In this document: positions 1 to 8,615 of the stretch, piece by piece
How positions within the stretch are numbered: position 1 is the first letter of the stretch
How the letters are laid out: every line of letters starts with the position of its first letter
DNA from: Synura sp. LO234KE
Taxonomy: Eukaryota; Sar; Synurophyceae; Synurales; Mallomonadaceae
Length of the DNA stretch: 13,807 bases
Reading direction: 5' to 3'
Assembly (NCBI GenBank): GCA_015143735.1
Contig: VKHC01000283.1
Location: 1-13,807, forward strand
Made by a program: the position numbers and the translations under genes
The notes under the pieces: model-generated
What the model saw: only the letters and a program-made list of their open reading frames with translations
Databases searched by the model: none
What the model was told of the DNA's origin: nothing

Positions 1-21
1 TGTAGGGGACTAATTCCTCTC

Positions 22-86
22 CCGGGTGTGACACCCGGTTTCCCTCTACTCGGTCACGGGACTCGCCACTTGGTACAGAGAGGGAA
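22..86. repeat. Palindrome and adjacent inverted repeat
   Basis: Positions 22-29 and 31-38 form a perfect inverted repeat (CCGGGTGT, one base, ACACCCGG). Just after it, TTCCCTCT at 41-48 is the reverse complement of AGAGGGAA at 79-86. The segment is much richer in GC than the sequence to its right. It could be a transposon end or a structured RNA segment, but the left border lies outside the window and I cannot assign it. Confidence 0.5.
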
Positions 87-243
87 GTTTCTACGTAGTC
101 TCTTTGGTTGGGGTAATGCATTTCATGTTTTTCTCCTTCTGACTATGTAATTAACTATTAGATTTTCGGCAAAGATAAGTTCAACACCAACAATATCACA
201 ATGAGGGTCACTTTAGCCGGATTAACAAGGAGGTTCATAATTG

Positions 244-584
244 GAACCCAGTCATTCAACGGATGAATCCTCAATACTTGACTACGCTAAGGAGATATAT
301 TGTGCGAGGTAGATGATCCTAAGGATATTCTCAAATCGATGCTTAAACCGGACGTTCTAAATACGTTCAACAACAACTCTGTTCCTCCACATGAACTTTG
401 CTTAGCAGGTGAGGACAATTGTTTGATGTTAAGAAACTTAAGCAACAAAGTTACACTGGCAAACAACGCTCGTGTGAGAAGCGTAATATATAGTTCTAAT
501 TGCTGTTGTTTAAGCGAAGTTCCCAATTTATTGCAGTGCTCGTCTCAAAATTTTAAATACGGCTTTAGTGAATTCATATGTTAG
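244..584 (+). pseudogene. PIF1-like / Helitron helicase, C-terminal fragment
   Basis: This looks like the part of a PIF1-family DNA helicase that lies after the ATPase core, as found in Helitron Rep-helicases. The main frame runs from 291 to the stop at 582-584. Counting codons from 300, it carries NNSVPPHEL (residues 25-33), CLMLRNL (41-47) and LANNARV (53-59). These match the family pattern of PPH followed by a hydrophobic LLRNL block and an L-x-NNTRV-like block. A second frame from 244 to about 309 adds an acidic, plausible upstream piece, so a frameshift near 291-309 is likely. The first codon of the main frame is TTG, not ATG, and the Walker A and B motifs are absent, so this is a 5'-truncated relic. 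The next family block (IPRI and the Q-rich motif near the end) is not visible after 584. No source or target role can be inferred beyond past rolling-circle transposition. Confidence 0.65.
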
Positions 585-630
585 TGATTTACAATATTTA
601 GAATGAAATTCGGCTTTAGTGATTTGATAT
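560..630 (+). repeat. Short direct repeat, 51 bp apart
   Basis: The 12-mer CGGCTTTAGTGA occurs at 560-571 and again at 611-622. The next eight bases are also similar (about 17 of 20 match overall). The first copy overlaps the end of the helicase-like frame. This looks like a local duplication. Confidence 0.45.
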
Positions 631-3191
631 CTGATATATCTTGCAGTTGTTTATGATGCGCTTTCAATGCACTTTACTAAGTGTACATACTTAAGTTAGA
701 TTGCGATGACTCTTTGATATTTCTATTCTTGAAAGTTTAAAAATCATAATTGTTGAATATTTAATTAATCTCAAAAATCATTGCTAAAGGATTTAGAATG
801 TTCATACAGTTTGAGATCTTCGAAAACTCTTAAAATTCAAATAATTCTATTTAATCTTCTAGACATAACACACTTTCTAGTGGTTTCATGGAGGTACCAG
901 CGCAGATGAATGTTCAAACGATCAGAATATTCCACCACAAATCCGAAACTTTGATACCATATCTTAACTCGAATAATTCGGTTGAAGCATTTATGGAATA
1001 TATACACTCAACACCTTTAAATACACCTATATACTTAACTAATTTTCATACAAGACTAATAAAATTGAATGTTTTCCAACGGGTAAATAGTATGTTAAAA
1101 AGATGCATTACAAAAAGGGGGGGTTGCTGACACAGAGCTCTTTACAGCACCGACGCGTGAATCAGGTATTCGATCCCCCGACCTTTGTGAGTGCATCCTG
1201 GTGCGAGGTAATTAATAGTAATAATAATATAATTTTATGTTTCTTATTTAAGTAGCAGACTATTTGAATCTCATGCAAAATTTTTGATTTCTAGAGATAC
1301 TCTTAAACTTGCGTATTTATTCGTTTCGACGCGTGCCTTTAAATTGCGATGGAGCACAAAAGTAGCGATTGTGAATTCACGCAGCCGATGGATGCAATTT
1401 TTGGTGATTTTAGCCTTTTCAGCGTGCTCTCCAAAATAGAAAACACAATCATATTTTGTATTTCGGCTGAGATGGATCTCGGCCCTGAGTAATATTTTTT
1501 TTTAATTTTACTTAAGCAAAGCTCTCATATTATATTATTTCCTCTTAGTCGTGATCAGATTTTTTTAACTGGAATTCATGTATTTCTTTTTGAGAGCACT
1601 AGACTTTACTTTAGCATAAAGTGTAGCTAAATCGCACCATAGACTAGTCCCATGGCTCGAGGCCATAAGCATTTTACCAGTGTACCAATAAGTGAAGTAA
1701 CTGTCCACAAAATTGACATAGATAGGCGTATATCTCCGCGAATTACGGATAGATCTACTTGATATACAGGTTGCATCAGTATACGGTGAGGTACGGAGTC
1801 AGCGAAAGAAAAGGAGGGAAATATTTATTTGTTACATAGAGGGAAAACCGTTTGAAGGATAGTTATTTTGCGTTTGGTTTCATATAGCCTTTGGCCCCCA
1901 CCGACATAAGCATCTCCACCCACCACCACTTGCTACCCATGACATTTTCCCGAGCGTGGTACTACTGCAAGATCCTCCCCTTAGTACCTATTCCTCCTCC
2001 CCTAGTGCGCATTACTTGACCGCACTATCGGATATTCTCCTCCCCTCGATAGCCGTCATTCACACAGCTCTCTCGGCTATGGGGTTAGAGGACAGTCTTT
2101 TTCCACCTGGACAGGCAACTATCGGAATATACTTTTGGTGTTGTCTAATTATACTGAACGTCACGCAAATTTAACAACGTTGTTATATATGATGTAGATT
2201 TCGGTTTAAGGAACAATTTAATATTTATATATTTACACCATCATATATGAAGACAGCAATTTAAACTGTATTTCCACACGTTTCGGCGATATAATTTAAT
2301 AAGTTGAGCTTGGAAGACCCACTACCACAGCAAGATTGAGTAAAAAGGTATTACAGCATCTTGCATAAATTTCTCGTTGACAGTCGTTCATTCAAAACTA
2401 TGAAGGCATATATACCATCCAGGTATTTCCCAGAGCCTTCCTCCAGCAGTATCTCCAGTACTTTGCGATGAGATTCTTGACGTAGTTGTCTTTCTCGCGC
2501 CTTCCACAACTACTCAAAATACGTACCTAGTGACTAAATTCGATTATGCTGCTCTAGTGATTGTTCTCTTTACGTCATATTTCGTTATCATTTACAAGAA
2601 ATTGGGTTAAATCATTTGCAATATGGACCTCGATTCTGCTAAGGCTCCAGATTTGATCCGAATATTCTTATTGCTCTGAAAGAAGTTGTAAAACATTCGC
2701 ATACTATGTAATAATTTGGCGTAGAAGTCTTACGCTATCAGCAGAACTTAAACTTTCAACCGAAAATACCTGCAGAAAAATCCAATAAGCGCTATCTACG
2801 AGCGACAAAAAGGCATTGTGTCTGAATATGTAAAACTGAACTGTGAAAACTTTGTTCTTGCGGTTGTACTTGCTGGAACACAAGTTGTTGAGCTCCTCGC
2901 AATATTTTATTTCTTCATAATATTGATTGCGTTACCTTTCTAAGGTTGAAGGTGAAGTTTCCCTGCCTTTATTTAATCGCCCTAATTGTTCTGCATTGTG
3001 TAAGGTGCAGTTGTCTTGTTTTTCCGCATAATCTTTTCAGAAGACAATCATTAAGTTGTGATTAACTTTTTCCTTGGTAAGATAGGACCTAAATACTAGA
3101 AAAGCGAGATTAACAGCCGCTAACATTCTTAAAATATTACCTCAATACTTTTTGGCGTTCAGGAAAGAAAGCAATACTGTAACGAATATAG
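585..3191. other. Long stretch with no supportable gene
   Basis: AT-rich sequence with only short frames. The longest ATG frame, 888-1130 (+), is 80 codons, matches nothing I know, and is within what chance gives. A GC- and pyrimidine-rich patch at about 1890-2110 repeats the motif CCTCCCCT three times. A segment near 1160-1180 resembles a tRNA T-arm but lacks a full tRNA fold. On the minus strand one frame from about 3128 down to 2400 stays in phase but has about eight stops, which is not clearly better than random. I therefore annotate no gene here. Confidence 0.6.
2173..2248. repeat. 12-bp palindrome next to a 10-bp hairpin
   Basis: AACAACGTTGTT at 2173-2184 is a perfect palindrome. It abuts ATATATGATG at 2185-2194, whose exact reverse complement CATCATATAT lies at 2239-2248, giving a 10-bp stem with a 44-base loop. 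No coding frame crosses it convincingly. It may be a small element end or simply AT-rich chance structure. Confidence 0.45.
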
Positions 3192-3708
3192 TCGGAGGAT
3201 GATAAGAAATCTCAGACGGGAAAAAGCGTGAACGGGGAAGCGATGAAACAAAAGTTGCTCTCTGGCATTTATACTTCAGAAGAAGCTGAAGAAATTCATA
3301 ATAATATGGGGCTTGGTTACAACGCCAACCAAGCATCGAAGAAGGTTAAATCTTGAACAGAATATGTCAAGAGTGTAGAATTTTAGGATCCAATTCGTCT
3401 TACCATTGGGAATGAGAAGTTGAATGATTTGCAAATAGGGAGAATTTTCCTTAAGACTCTTGGAAGCACAATCATTCGAGGAGGAGAGCCTTTGGTTGCC
3501 GTCGTCAAGACTCTCGTTATACTTGCATGAACTGAAGAGTTAGATGCATGACCTTGAGGAGAGCATTCTGATATGCGAATCAGCTCAAGTGGAAGTAGAG
3601 GAGCCTAATCAGCGTATCATGGATATGAGACATGAATTAGATATCAGCGAGAAAGAACTCCTACAGCAGAAGTGTAAAGGGAAATTTACGTACGTACTGG
3701 CGGGTTGA
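3192..3708 (+). pseudogene. Possible upstream part of the Gag-like region, decayed
   Basis: I do not recognise this protein. One frame from 3192 is lysine- and glutamate-rich. It is interrupted by TGA at 3354, TAG at 3384 and TGA at 3528. A second frame begins with ATG at 3544 and stays open to TGA at 3706-3708; it is strongly charged (about 54 codons, many Glu, Asp, Lys and Gln) and could form a helix or coiled coil. Its position directly before the long frame at 3747, on the same strand and with a similar composition, is the only reason to link it to the Gag-like region. An independent unrelated relic or noise is possible. Confidence 0.3.
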
Positions 3709-3746
3709 GTAGAGTAATGACGACAAGGTCCTAAGCAACAGCGAAA

Positions 3747-4620
3747 GTGGTAAGCGATGATGGTATTACTGATGTTGAGGCTGAAGTCATTGTGATCTGG
3801 GAGAAATCCAATGAGAAGAAAGGCTTCGAAATAGAGCTCGCGGATTATCAACGGGTAGCCTCAAGGACCTACAAGCAAATGTTTTTGGCACTCCATGATG
3901 CTTACGTGGCGAGTCGTGCCGAGAAAGCAGCAGCACTCAAGGAGGCTTCCGTTTCTCGAGCGGAGATGCAGCGCCAACAAGTTATCGAGATCCTTGTGAC
4001 TGAGATGCAGAAGCAGCTTAATCTAATCTTGCAGAAACTGAAGCGTTTTCTTGGATCGTACCCGTTTATCAGGGATAAGCTTTGTCAGAACGTTGTTGTT
4101 AATGGTGAAAGCATCGCGCAGCAGTTTACAAATGAGAATCTGAGTGGAATCTATTATCTTACGTATGATGAGTACAATAAGATTACCTTATATGTCATTA
4201 CTTGCGGAGTCATCGAGTGCTGAAGAAAGTAACGAGAGTCCACAGCTCCCTCAGCAGCGCATTAATAAGCATCTTAAGGTGTGGCTTGACTTGGGCCTTG
4301 CGGAATTCATGACTACCGATCAACTGTTTACTGTAATGCTACTTCGTGCTTATCATCCCGAGTGCAAAATCAGGAAGGATGGGGTACAACGTGTTCTTGA
4401 GCATGCATATCGTTTACAGAACGACGCAGTTCTCAGAGAAGTGGTGGGCGAGTGCTCTAATATGCCATTCTATTCCGAGCTTGTTCGCTGGATTGATGAT
4501 ACCCATCTTAAGTCGGTTCAGAACACGAAAGCTCCTATATGTACGTTGAAGTCGCAGCCTACCTATGAGAAACCCAGGGATCTTGAACAAGCTGCCGCTG
4601 CGACTGTATTCAGACCTTAA
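3747..4620 (+). pseudogene. Gag-like structural protein of a retroelement, frameshifted
   Basis: Two overlapping frames of 158 codons each (3747-4223 and 4144-4620) differ by one phase and read best as one protein, with the shift near 4190-4200. The first part is a long amphipathic, charged region: Lys-, Glu- and Gln-rich, with heptad-like spacing over about residues 40-105. The second part begins with a Ser/Glu-rich linker and continues into a leucine-rich, probably helical segment. No catalytic motif is seen. The Gag assignment rests on context: same strand as the zinc knuckle at 4774-4815 and, further down, the protease and integrase. Two frames this long are unlikely by chance in AT-rich DNA, so past coding is likely even though the family is unknown to me. 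The initiation codon is uncertain, because 3747 is GTG and an in-frame TAA lies shortly before it. Confidence 0.45.
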
Positions 4621-5078
4621 AAACGGGAAAACCTCTAAGACCCTTACCACTGGAGTGTATGAGAATGAAATTACTCGAGAACAAAAGTTATTTTGCTCCA
4701 ACTGATGTCTGTATGAGACGACGATCGCCCCGTGCAGCATTGTGCGCACGCACCACGGTGTTTTCAACGTCAGTGTCCCATGTGCATAATTTGGGGACAT
4801 CGCGAACAGGAGTGTCACCAACGTCCTCGCAGTGATGACGCGGTTGTCGCTGGGAAAACCCCTGACAACCGGAGGATAGCGACGAAGTCTATGCTTGTTT
4901 ATCTGGTAGGTTCACTCAAATGTTTAGCAATACCGCTGATATTGAACCTGATTTACACACCAATTTATCTGGATCTGATGCTGTTCTTAATGGGGTTCTA
5001 GCTAAACCTTGTGCCGCAGCTACTCCTACAACACAGTTCGGCTCTGAGAAAGCGTGTGGTAGGTCTTACTTACGCTAG
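4616..5078 (+). pseudogene. Gag C-terminus with CCHC zinc knuckle, frameshifted
   Basis: A retroviral-type zinc knuckle binds nucleic acid in Gag proteins. Here the frame from 4732 encodes CPMCIIWGHREQEC, an exact C-x2-C-x4-H-x4-C pattern, with the first Cys codon at 4774 and the last at 4813. Basic residues and further cysteines (CAHAPRC) precede it. The preceding piece is best read in another frame, 4616-4705. The piece after it is best read in a third frame, 4866-5078, which is acidic then Ala/Thr/Pro-rich and ends at TAG 5076-5078. So at least two frameshifts break this segment. It continues the Gag-like body directly (the frame at 4144 ends at 4620). In a Copia-type element the protease should follow at once, but here it starts only at about 6.73 kb. 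Confidence 0.55.
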
Positions 5079-5665
5079 TTGGTTGACTTTTGTCGAACAC
5101 TCCTCGCTACAATCCAATAATCCACAACTAAACTCAGAAGCAGTTTCTGAGGTTCTAAGTTCTTTCAAATGCAGTTGACTATAGTTAGTATCGATGGGTA
5201 GAAATGCAGTTCTAATCCCGAATGAGCAGACAACTGGCTCAGCAGCAAAGATTTTTCAACAAAAAGTAATCTGATTATTACATTAATTACGTGAGTTGCG
5301 TGGCGTATCCATAACGTGCGGTCACCCCAACGCAATAAACGTTGACATTCAGGTCAAATTAAAATTGTAACATAATAAGTAACAGAATCAGGATATCTCA
5401 GGAAATAAGCAAAAGTAGGAGGTAAAACAAAACAATTTAGCTCAAGCAAGATGTAAGCTAACCCCCCGATCGCAGAAATTTCAAGGAAATTTAATTCTGA
5501 GCAATGACAAAAATTCAAGCATAATCAAGCAGTAACAGCGATTTTAATTTTCAAGAAATAATAAGAGATAGGAAAAACTGTTGCAGGTATGATATTCATA
5601 TGATCTCTCAAGTAATTCCCCAAACTATTTACTTCCAAAACCCTCCACAGAATAACTTGTAAAAT
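5079..5665. other. No gene seen between Gag-like and Pol-like parts
   Basis: AT-rich sequence without an open frame worth annotating on either strand. It is the left part of a roughly 1.6-kb interval that separates the zinc-knuckle segment from the protease segment. A nested insertion could explain the gap, but I cannot define ends or a target-site duplication. Confidence 0.45.
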
Positions 5666-6210
5666 TTAGCCCATGAAAGTCGCCAAGATACGGATCGTCG
5701 TCGACAATGCACCATTTTGAATAATTTTGCTACGTCTGTATTCTCGCCCGATGATATATAAGGATTCATTCAAGGTTTTCTGAAAACTAGTCCACCAATC
5801 GGAAGAAATAATTTCGCTTCGATTTACAAATTTCTGACCTTCCCCCAAACATCACTCAGCCTGGAATATCTTCAGGCAATTGAACATAAAATCATTTTCC
5901 ATATGTAATCAACTGATTTATGCTTAAAATTACTTTGCTCCCTGATGTATGTGCCCTCCAACATCAATTTCTGAGATTCGCTTCCAGACCCTCCAAACCG
6001 AGTTGACCAGTAGTTGCGGGAAGCTTCCTGCCTCCTAGGTAAACGCGCTAACAACTCAAACCTATCACATATGAGATCCTTAACGTGCACATAACCTCAA
6101 TCTCGCTTCAGGTCATCCAGAAACGCTCCTGCTCCATGCTGGTAACTGCCCTCGTCCTCAGGTACATTCGAACCCGTAGCACTACACTTGGACCTCCCGC
6201 ACGTGAACAT
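5666..6210 (-). pseudogene. Weak minus-strand frame, unknown protein
   Basis: I do not recognise this product. From an ATG at 6210-6208 (minus strand) a frame runs to a stop near 5872 with a single internal TGA at 6099-6097, about 112 codons. It begins with two cysteines five apart, continues through an acidic Gly-rich piece, then an Arg-rich piece and an aromatic- and lysine-rich end. A further open frame, 5848-5666 (minus), follows in another phase and is Ser/Thr- and Arg-rich. The opposite orientation to the flanking Gag- and Pol-like parts fits an insertion that separated them. The statistical support is modest: open runs of this size also arise by chance. Confidence 0.22.
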
Positions 6211-6440
6211 ACCACCTAGTCACCTCTCTTTATGTCCCTTCGAGCTCCCGCAACGCCTTGCCTCACTCATTTTGACTTATTTACCCGAATCCTAGCTCCT
6301 GCTGCATGCTCACGCTTTTGCACCCGTCTCACACAGGTCACGCACACGTCTCACGCCCCCCGATATCACACGCACGTCATGTCATGTCATGCACGTTCAC
6401 TACAGCATGTCAGCGCACCGCACTCGCGTAACCAACGCAT
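6125..6440. other. C-rich, CA/CG-rich segment with a repeated 16-mer
   Basis: Base composition changes sharply here to C-rich DNA with CACAC and GTCATGTCATGTCATG runs (three GTCAT units near 6376-6390). GCTCCTGCT[C/G]CATGCT occurs at 6125-6140 and 6295-6310, 170 bp apart, with one mismatch. An ATG frame at 6232-6465 (+) encodes a Cys/His/Ser-rich peptide, most simply explained by the base composition. I see no domain in it. Confidence 0.4.
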
Positions 6441-6605
6441 ATTCTCCGTGCTTAACGTAAATTAACAGTACCTCCCTTCGTATGTCAGTGTCATCTTTCT
6501 AAGACTAACTAGAAACCAACAGTAGCATAGATAAAGTAGAAATAGAAGTGTACCGAGTGTAGCAAATTAAAATAAAATCCTCCCGTCAATTACGGATAGC
6601 TCCCA

Positions 6606-6623
6606 GTGGCGGAGATACGCCAC
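6606..6623. repeat. Perfect 6-bp hairpin
   Basis: GTGGCG (6606-6611) and CGCCAC (6618-6623) pair around the loop GAGATA, flanked by CA on the left and, three bases on, CTG on the right. The left context AATTACGGATAG (6588-6599) also occurs at about 1741-1752 beside a sequence resembling the reverse complement of this hairpin. It could be a terminal inverted repeat of a small DNA element, but a 12-base match is expected by chance a few times in a window this size. Confidence 0.3.
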
Positions 6624-6725
6624 CTACTGAGCAGTCGAGCAGTACAGGAATAGGGTAGTAGGAGTGCACACCATATAGCGTGTTAAAAAAAACAAGCGTA
6701 CATAAATAGTCACTGCACAAAATAA

Positions 6726-7431
6726 CCAGTAGTACATTATGCAGCTGCTATGCTGCAACAACCTTATGTACAGTTGAAAAGTCTTCCTCCTGGGTATTGG
6801 TCTGTAATTAATGGATGTTCTGAAGTCCTCCCCCGTACTACTGATGTTCGGCGCGTGACTGTTCCTATTACAATGGAGACGGCAATGGCATTTCTTTATC
6901 ATGTACTTGCTGCTGATGGTATTCCGAAGTTTAATTCAGGTGCCAGCCGCTGTAAGTCTGGTGACCCTGCACGACTGCGAGATCCGCTTCCAATACCTCA
7001 CCGTGTGACAATTACTGGATTTAATTCACAAACGTCCAGTGAGCCAACGATGATGGGCGTGAACGCGGATAGAAAACAGAAGTATTACGTGTCTGATATG
7101 CCTCGACACCTAACGCTTTCTGTGTGCTAACGCTTACTGTCAGAATTTTTGTGCTATTTTGTTTGCGAATGATGGACTAGTACTTCGCATGTCTGCTGAT
7201 GAGCTATCAGAGCTTAAGAAATTCTTGATCTCATATCCTATTACCAAGCATCTACTACGAGTAAGAAATAGGACTTACGAGGTAGACGAAGCCAATATAT
7301 CAGATGCTGCTGTTTTTGGTGTTGATACAGCGACCACCTGTGTCCCTGCTGCTATTAAAGTGGTTGAATATCCTGTAACAACTGAGGCCGCTCTCTATAG
7401 TAGTACTGCCACACGTTTTTTAAATACTTAA
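6726..7431 (+). pseudogene. Copia-like Pol: aspartic protease segment
   Basis: Retroviral-type aspartic proteases cut the Gag-Pol polyprotein and use a D-[ST]-G-A motif. Here the frame from 6726 (first ATG 6750) contains KFNSGASRC, with the Asn codon AAT at 6933-6935 where Asp is expected, followed by Pro- and Thr-rich strands. This is a Copia-style protease start with its catalytic Asp replaced. The frame closes at TAA 7128-7130. The reading continues one phase on, from about 7114 to 7431, through a segment (CQNFCAILFANDGLVLRMS) like the hydrophobic region that follows the protease in Copia Pol proteins. So one frameshift near 7115-7130 plus the Asp-to-Asn change make it inactive. It lies upstream of the integrase on the same strand, the normal PR-IN order. 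Copia assignment is inference from order and motif; other LTR classes are less likely. Confidence 0.65.
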
Positions 7432-7454
7432 GTCCATGTATCAAATCAGACTGA

Positions 7455-8227
7455 GCGGGTGTTAACGCTATTAATGACTGTGGGTTAACATTTTGCGACT
7501 GGGAGACGCATGTCAAGAATAGAAGCCTCGAAGGTATTCCACTTGATCGCTCTTTGCATGGCCTGCATCGCTTTGAAAATCGTACGCCTGCAATCGTGGA
7601 ACTTGCTCTTCCCACTCAAGCGCGTCACGCTACTGGCCTTTGATCGGATCGAGAGCAACCATCTAGGACTGGTGAGCGTGTAAAGATCGGCTGCATGTAC
7701 AGTGATTACAACATTCGTGAAACCGTTCCGGGTTGACTGTGCGTTCTATTAAGCAACCCACTCACGGGGGTGCAATTGCAGCCGCTGTGTGTGTTGACTG
7801 TTACAGCTCCTTTGTTCATGAACACCTACTCAAGGGCGTCGCTCATCCTGAAGTATTCGTTGATCGCTTTCTGCATCGATTTCACCTTGATCGAGCTCCG
7901 GTAACTACTCTACCAGCGGACAGTGGTGTCGTTGCTAACTCAATGTTTCATGCCCTCACTACGAAGACGGAGGCAGTGTGTCAACGGTAGGACGTCCGCA
8001 CTATCGAGAGAGCTGAGCCTTATGATCATGCCCGGATTACTGGGAGTGTTGAGCGCGAGATTGGATTGATCAAGCACCTGATTCGTTTAGCTGTTATTTT
8101 GATTCTCCGAAACCCCAACTTTTCGATGGAAGGAGTTATACGCGTGTTTCAAATAGAGAATAATTTAGTGAACACTTTTCTAAAACTGGATTCAAAATTC
8201 CATGTTACCCATGTACGTGGGAGGTGA
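7455..8227 (+). pseudogene. Copia-like Pol: integrase (DDE, RVE-type) segment
   Basis: Integrase inserts the cDNA of an LTR element. A first frame, 7455-7736, holds the pre-integrase region and has one TGA at 7641-7643. The next frame, 7733-8227, carries the catalytic core and has one TAG at 7988-7990. Core landmarks are AAAVCVDCYSSF (first Asp codon 7796), LPADSGVV (second Asp 7919) and TGSVEREIGLIK (Glu 8051), the last matching the NG-x-x-ER signature of retroelement integrases. The spacing is 40 residues between the Asps and 43 from the second Asp to Glu, counting the TAG. These differ from the usual longer first gap and about 35 for the second. The N-terminal HHCC zinc site is not complete: histidines occur (HGLHRFENR) but no paired cysteines. 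The phase shift at 7733 and the two stops make it a pseudogene. Confidence 0.7.
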
Positions 8228-8610
8228 AAGTGAGCGCCGACCCGTCGTCCGTTGTATCCGACAAAAGTCCTGACAAACATGGTCAAGTTAGAGAGGTTGA
8301 AACACGTGCTGCGTCGGTTAATCCCACGGGTCTCCAGAGTACAGCAGCAAGTATACCTATGACTAAGTCTATCCACCACGCCAACCAAACCATTGCTTGT
8401 GTGAATCTCCAACAATCGGAGCGATCCGAGTCGGTGCTGGAGGCGGTAGCGGCGATAGAGAAGCGTATCACTACACTCGAAGGGATATCCGCCCTCCCTT
8501 GGGGTGGGAGACGGGTCGGTGTAACCGTAACCGTTATGTCCATCGCACTGGCAATATTTCTTGTCGCGTGCTTGGCCACGCTCGCCTTCTGGAAACCATT
8601 ATATTCCTGA
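8164..8610 (+). CDS. Unknown small protein with C-terminal transmembrane segment
   Basis: I do not recognise a family. The frame is open from 8164 to TGA 8608-8610. The first ATG is at 8359, giving 83 residues; a GTG at 8224 would give 128. From the ATG the order is a Ser/Asn/Gln-rich start, a short amphipathic helix (ESVLEAVAAIEKRITTLEGI, coiled-coil-like), a Gly/Arg-rich basic turn (WGGRRVG), about 22 hydrophobic residues (from VTVTVMSIALAIFLV on) and a short tail KPLYS. This layout suggests a tail-anchored or single-pass membrane protein. The frame overlaps the last 64 bases of the integrase frame in another phase. It could be an extra gene of the retroelement (env-like position, but without Pol RT before it), a fortuitous frame in a GC-richer patch (the opposite strand is also open at 8283-8579), or a host exon. 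Confidence 0.35.
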   Translation, partial: FSEHFSKTGFKIPCYPCTWEVKVSADPSSVVSDKSPDKHGQVREVETRAASVNPTGLQSTAASIPMTKSIHHANQTIACVNLQQSERSESVLEAVAAIEKRITTLEGISALPWGGRRVGVTVTVMSIALAIFLVACLATLAFWKPLYS

Positions 8611-8615
8611 CTTGG

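Noticed and set aside
1124-1235. tRNA-like or SINE head (GGTATTCGATCCCCC followed by a TAATAATAAT tail)
   Set aside because: The B-box-like part has an insertion, the T-stem does not pair, and no A box or acceptor stem is found.
1956-2174. Frame encoding a Ser/Pro/Leu-rich peptide
   Set aside because: It starts with GTG, sits in a pyrimidine-rich patch that biases codons, and shows no domain.
2400-3128. Minus-strand frame kept in phase for about 240 codons, starting at an ATG with a hydrophobic N-terminus
   Set aside because: It contains about eight stops of all three kinds; the longest open run (about 74 codons) is expected many times by chance in six frames of AT-rich DNA.
1737-6623. Shared AATTACGGATAG (about 1741 and 6588) as terminal repeats of one DNA transposon
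   Set aside because: A 12-base match is expected several times by chance in this window and the flanks are only weakly similar; no target-site duplication was found.
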